A DNA stretch of 64,000 nucleotides from JAYFQF01 sp034927285 (lineage in GTDB: Bacteria; Bacillota; Peptococcia; DRI-13; UBA5745): NCBI GenBank assembly GCA_034927285.1, contig JAYFQF010000034.1, positions 1 through 64,000 of the forward strand. The letters run 5' to 3'. Shown here piece by piece: positions 61,188 through 64,000 of this stretch. The translations under genes were made by a program, and so were the position numbers. Position 1 is the stretch's first letter; every line of letters starts with the position of its first letter. The notes beneath the pieces are model-generated. The model was not told where the DNA came from and searched no databases. It saw only the letters and a program-made list of their open reading frames with translations.

Positions 61188-62010
61188 GGGTTTTCTCTCC
61201 GGTCAGAACGTTGACTTCCATCATTTCCGGTGTGGGAGTAAGGCCCAGGAGCCGGCAGCAAAGGGGCGCCACACACAGATTGGAAAGGGGCTGATCGGTA
61301 AAATCACCCTGGGGCACAGACTGGGAGAGGATATACAGGGGTACCTGCCGGTGAGACAGACGGTTGCCGCTGTGGATGCCCAGTTCGTCCATGCCGTGGT
61401 CGGCGGTGATGACTACGTCGTAACCGTTCTGCCGCCACAGGGGCAGCAGCCGGTCCAGGCAGTTGAAGGCGGTAACGGCTGCCACAGCGTATTCCCGGCT
61501 GTTGCTGCCGAAGCGGTGACCGGCGTCGTCGCAGTTCATGGAGTGAACCAAAAGAAAGTCGGGAGTCCGGCTGCGGCGCAGATATTCACCATCCAGCATC
61601 AGGTGGCTGTCGGGGTAATTGTCGGCAAAGTAATAGATACCGTGCCGGATCAGTCCCTGGCTGTCCAGCTGATAGCGGCCTGTCGCCCAATCGAAGGGGC
61701 CGCCGTTGTAGAGCTCCGCTACCCAATAGTAAGCGGCGGCGGCGGTCGTCAGCTTCTGGGCGGAGGCCAGGGAAAACAGATTTTCACACCGGCTGGAGCG
61801 GGTGAAGTCGTTGGTCAAAATGCCGTGCCGGCTTACCGGCAGGCCGGTCAGCAGCGTCTCATACATGGGGCGGGATACCGGGGGCATTTCCCCCAGCAGA
61901 CGGTACTTGGCGGCCTGACCTATGGAGGTCAGATGCTCCAGATAACCGGCTGCCGCCGTAGCGGCGTCGTATCCCAGCCCGTCCAGAACCGCCAATATCA
62001 ATTTCGGCAT
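61180..62010 (-). CDS. Alkaline phosphatase superfamily phosphodiesterase/phosphatase (276 aa)
   Basis: A soluble enzyme with the two-zinc alkaline-phosphatase fold: ILAVLDGLGYD near the N terminus (first Asp), PPVSRPMYETLLTGLP (probable nucleophile Ser or Thr region), CDDAGHRFG (Asp/His ligands), VVITADHGMDELG and a SGNRLSHRQVPLYI histidine near 230. It looks like nucleotide pyrophosphatase/phosphonoacetate hydrolase types. There is no signal peptide, so it acts in the cytoplasm, probably on an imported phosphoester or phosphonate. The start at 62010 is chosen because AAGGAGG precedes it; an ATG 10 codons earlier has no such site. Confidence 0.75.
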   Translation of the reverse strand: MPKLILAVLDGLGYDAATAAAGYLEHLTSIGQAAKYRLLGEMPPVSRPMYETLLTGLPVSRHGILTNDFTRSSRCENLFSLASAQKLTTAAAAYYWVAELYNGGPFDWATGRYQLDSQGLIRHGIYYFADNYPDSHLMLDGEYLRRSRTPDFLLVHSMNCDDAGHRFGSNSREYAVAAVTAFNCLDRLLPLWRQNGYDVVITADHGMDELGIHSGNRLSHRQVPLYILSQSVPQGDFTDQPLSNLCVAPLCCRLLGLTPTPEMMEVNVLTGEKTHE

Positions 62011-62101
62011 AGGAACCTCCTTGCTATGCAATCCTGTCAAAAGGGACGGCCGCTGCTTCGTCGCTTTGCGGACGTCCCGGTCAAAGGCGGTAAGTTTTTG
62101 C

Positions 62102-63202
62102 TTAACCTAACAACGGGATGACTTCCTCTTCCCATAAGGTGGCAATCTCGTTGCATGCCTCGGTGAGAGCGTCTGTATCGGTGATAGGGATAGCTTTTTC
62201 ATACTCGGCAGTGTCGATCAGCCTGGCGGCCACATCATCGGGAATGACGACGTCGGAACGGATAGGCTTGGCATAACCCCGGGCCCGGTCAATCTGCCCT
62301 TCATCGCTGAGCAGGTATTCGATAGCCAGGGCCGTGGCATGAGGATGAGGCGCATATTTATTGAATACCAGGCAGTATCCGCTTTGCACCGCGCCGTCGG
62401 CCAGGACATGAGTAGCGATTTTTGCCCCGGGATTGGTCTCTAAGGTGGCGTCTCTCCAGGAAAGCACATTGTAATCCCAGTTCAGGCCCAGCTGGATTTC
62501 CCCCATGGCAAAGCGCTGCTGGGACAAAGCCCCCAAGTCGATGCGGCCCTGTCTGGCCAGTTCCTTAAACAACTCGATGCCCGGTTTTACATTGTCCACG
62601 CCACCGCCCATGGCATAAGCCGCGGAAAGCACAGCCATCTGAGAGGAAGCGCCCCGTACGACGTCGCCCACGGTGACTTTTATGGTTCCGTTTTTAATGT
62701 CCTGCCAGCTTTTGGGCTCTTCGGCGGTAAGGTCCTTATTAACTATGGTGGACATGGTACCTAAATAGGAAATAATCCAGCGGCCCTGGGGATCTTTCGC
62801 CCAATCGGGAATGGAATCCCAGGTAGTGGGCTTGTACCCCTGCACCAGATCCTTATCGATGGCGATCTGGCCGAAGGCCTGGCCTACGTCGCCCATGTCC
62901 TTGGTGGGGCTGTCCTTTTCCGCCTCAAAGGTGGACAGTTCTTCGGCGGAGCTCATATCGGTATCCAGATGCTCGATCCCGTATTTTTCCGTGTAGGTTT
63001 TCCAGCTTCCTTCCCAGTTGGCCCAGCCTTCCGGCATGCCTACTGACTCCAGCTTCCCTTCTGCCTGAGCGCCTTTGATCAGCTCATCCATGGTCAGGCT
63101 GTTCAGGTCTTTATCGGCTTTGCCCACGGACGAGCTGCCGCAGCCTGTCAGCATTACTGCCGCCGCCAAAATACAGGCGACGGTCTTCGCGGTTTTTTTC
63201 AT
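62102..63202 (-). CDS. ABC transporter substrate-binding lipoprotein (366 aa)
   Basis: The N terminus is a lipoprotein signal with the lipobox LTGC (around residue 21). The rest fits a type 2 periplasmic binding fold of the iron/spermidine/phosphonate group: PEGWANWEGSWKTYTEKYGI, WIISYLGTMSTIVNKDLTAE and LGLNWDYNVLSWRDATLETN. Five genes run in one direction (binding protein, phosphatase, two permeases, ATPase), so this is probably the first gene of an import operon. The substrate is not determined. AAAGGAGCG precedes the ATG. Confidence 0.86.
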   Translation of the reverse strand: MKKTAKTVACILAAAVMLTGCGSSSVGKADKDLNSLTMDELIKGAQAEGKLESVGMPEGWANWEGSWKTYTEKYGIEHLDTDMSSAEELSTFEAEKDSPTKDMGDVGQAFGQIAIDKDLVQGYKPTTWDSIPDWAKDPQGRWIISYLGTMSTIVNKDLTAEEPKSWQDIKNGTIKVTVGDVVRGASSQMAVLSAAYAMGGGVDNVKPGIELFKELARQGRIDLGALSQQRFAMGEIQLGLNWDYNVLSWRDATLETNPGAKIATHVLADGAVQSGYCLVFNKYAPHPHATALAIEYLLSDEGQIDRARGYAKPIRSDVVIPDDVAARLIDTAEYEKAIPITDTDALTEACNEIATLWEEEVIPLLG

Positions 63203-63356
63203 CAGGTTTCGCTCCTTTAGTTTTTTACTGGTTTTTTGCGGTGGTACGGCTACCGGACAAAAGCAACCGCTATGGGTAAGTATAGAGCGGCCAGGTTATG
63301 TTTTTATTAAAAGCCGGGTAAAAGTAAAGTAAAAAATTTGCCTTAGGCCAAGGTTA

Positions 63357-63453
63357 GGAAAACACAGCGCCTTTGACCGTGGGAAAACACAGCGCCTTGG
63401 CGGCGGGAAAACACAGCGCCTTGGCGGCGGGAAAATTTAACGCCCTCCCGGCG
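63357..63453. repeat. Tandem 24-25-bp repeats (four units)
   Basis: Units begin GGAAAACACAGCGCCTT at 63357, 63382 and 63406; a diverged fourth (GGAAAATTTAACGCCCTCCC) starts at 63430. Units two and three are identical. Confidence 0.85.
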
Positions 63454-63556
63454 CTGACAATTAATGATTGGAAGCTGCGGGAGCTGCGGTTTTCGCCGCC
63501 CCCGGCACTACAGCTGTTTTACCCTCCCGGCGTGGCCGGAGCGATGTAAACAAGCC

Positions 63557-63780
63557 ATGTTTACCGGTATTTCGGTATGTTTTTTCTGCAAATCCCAGTA
63601 AATTTTTTCAGGCGTCCATAAATGGAAGAAATCTGCGCGCTTTGTACTCAACCGAAGAACGAGGCGTTAGAAATACGTCTGCTCGCGTCGCCTTCACTGC
63701 CGCCAGCAGGGCAAAACCAGAGCTCCAGAAGAGTTTTACCGGGATTCGCTTTAAAAACAAAGCATTTTTCCGGTAAACAT
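63557..63780. mobile_element. MITE-like palindromic element, copy 2 (224 bp)
   Basis: The ends are ATGTTTACCG and CGGTAAACAT. Each end folds into a 43-nt hairpin (63560-63602 and 63735-63777), exactly the hairpin length of copy 1, separated by 132 bp (131 bp in copy 1). Read as reverse complement, the sequence TTTATGGACGCCTGAAAAAA next to one hairpin aligns with TTTATTGGGTGGACAGCGAA in copy 1. It is more diverged than copy 1 and carries mismatches in the arms (CCCAG for CCCGG). Confidence 0.6.
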
Positions 63781-63851
63781 AGGTCATCAGCCTTGAGGAC
63801 CCATAAATGTTGAAAAGCTTATCATTATTTTCAAGTATCTGGAAAATCATC

Positions 63852-63881
63852 TTGCCCCCTAGTGGAAATAAATGGTATAAT
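63852..63881 (+). promoter_or_regulatory. Sigma-A-type promoter of the last gene
   Basis: TTGCCC (63852-63857) and a perfect TATAAT (63876-63881), 18-bp spacing. The start codon is 41 bp downstream. Confidence 0.6.
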
Positions 63882-63921
63882 ATGGGAAAATAAAGAAGTT
63901 GGTGTCGAAAGGAGAAGTGTT

Positions 63922-64000
63922 ATGGCGGAAAACACAATAAAGAGGGCAGAAAGGAAATGGAAGAAAAGTTTTCTGTTTTTTGGCGTGACCCTGCCCTGCC
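63922..64000 (+). CDS. Unidentified gene, 5' end only
   Basis: The ATG at 63922 follows AAAGGAGAAG. Only 26 codons are visible: a basic, positively charged start (MAENTIKRAERKWKKSFLFF) followed by the beginning of a hydrophobic stretch (GVTLPC), as in a membrane protein. Too short to identify. Confidence 0.6.
   Translation, partial: MAENTIKRAERKWKKSFLFFGVTLPC

Larger units (their letters stand above)
63203..63921. other. Intergenic region with repeats, between divergent ABC operon and last gene
   Basis: About 720 bp. It holds the ABC operon leader (63203-63356), four tandem 24-25-bp units (63357-63453) and the second MITE-like element (63557-63780). No convincing gene is present; open frames here run through the repeats. 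Confidence 0.6.

Noticed and set aside
63357..63453. CRISPR array
   Set aside because: Units are contiguous without spacers of different sequence; no cas genes nearby.
63608..63850. Minus-strand frame of 80 codons at the second MITE-like element
   Set aside because: Runs through an imperfect inverted repeat, no ribosome binding site; better explained as read-through of the element.

Overview
The window is almost entirely a flagellum and chemotaxis island of a fairly GC-rich Bacillota (Firmicutes), most likely an anaerobic clostridial-type bacterium. The evidence is FliY in place of a short FliN, CheC and CheD, FlbD, a TIGR02530-type flagellar operon protein, DUF6470 between FlgL and FliW, a FliW-CsrA pair, a VanY-like and an S-layer-homology remnant, frequent TTG/GTG starts with strong AGGAGG ribosome binding sites, and no P- or L-ring genes. 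I cannot name the genus.

Layout. 1-1180: the 3' end of a TaqI-like DNA methyltransferase/restriction protein and a small TSCPD protein, closed by a terminator. 1180-26800: a long plus-strand operon with a good sigma-A-type promoter about 150 bp before fliE, then fliE-F-G-H-I-J-K, flgD, a TIGR02530 gene, flgE, flbD, motA, motB, fliM, fliY, cheY, fliO-P-Q-R, flhB, flhA, fliA, two rod genes (flgF/flgG type), cheC and cheD. 26800-27140: a terminator and a MITE-like palindromic element. 27144-31660: a minus-strand chemotaxis operon cheA-cheW-cheR-cheB. 31887-37905: a plus-strand run of overlapping genes: a FliK/YlqG-like protein, a stand-alone FlhB C-terminal domain (FlhX/YlqH type), a VanY-like protein that has lost metal ligands, an FtsA-like ATPase, and an EAL/HDOD protein. 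38130-42243: flagellin with a leader that looks like a CsrA target, then a PilZ protein and FapA. 42559-43773: a minus-strand parA-comFB pair. 43927-53508: flgM, flgN, flgK, flgL, DUF6470, fliW, csrA, a coiled-coil protein, fliD, fliS, and (unusually placed) flgB and flgC. 53683-56045: a methyl-accepting chemotaxis protein and a CheV/CheW-like protein. 56100-58160: degraded DNA with a broken PAS-AraC regulator, an AT-rich foreign-looking lipoprotein gene between two copies of a 31-bp hairpin, and an S-layer-homology remnant. 58213-63202: a minus-strand ABC importer operon with an embedded alkaline-phosphatase-superfamily enzyme. 63203-64000: tandem repeats, a second MITE-like element and the start of an unidentified gene.

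How it works together. The first operon builds the basal body, export gate, motor, switch and hook and ends with sigma-28 and adaptation genes. The distal block carries late functions: anti-sigma factor FlgM, chaperones, hook-filament junction, cap and filament. CsrA and FliW, together with a stem-loop displaying GGA and a GGAGG ribosome binding site in the flagellin leader, are arranged as in the known flagellin homeostasis switch. Usual operon members flhF, flhG, fliL and motE are absent from their expected positions.

The most unusual parts are the overlapping FliK-like/FlhX/pseudo-VanY/FtsA-like block, the ParA-ComFB pair inside the flagellar island, two related 223-224-bp MITE-like elements, and a repeat-tailed permease in the ABC operon. 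All assignments come from reading the sequence and knowledge of families; no database search was run.
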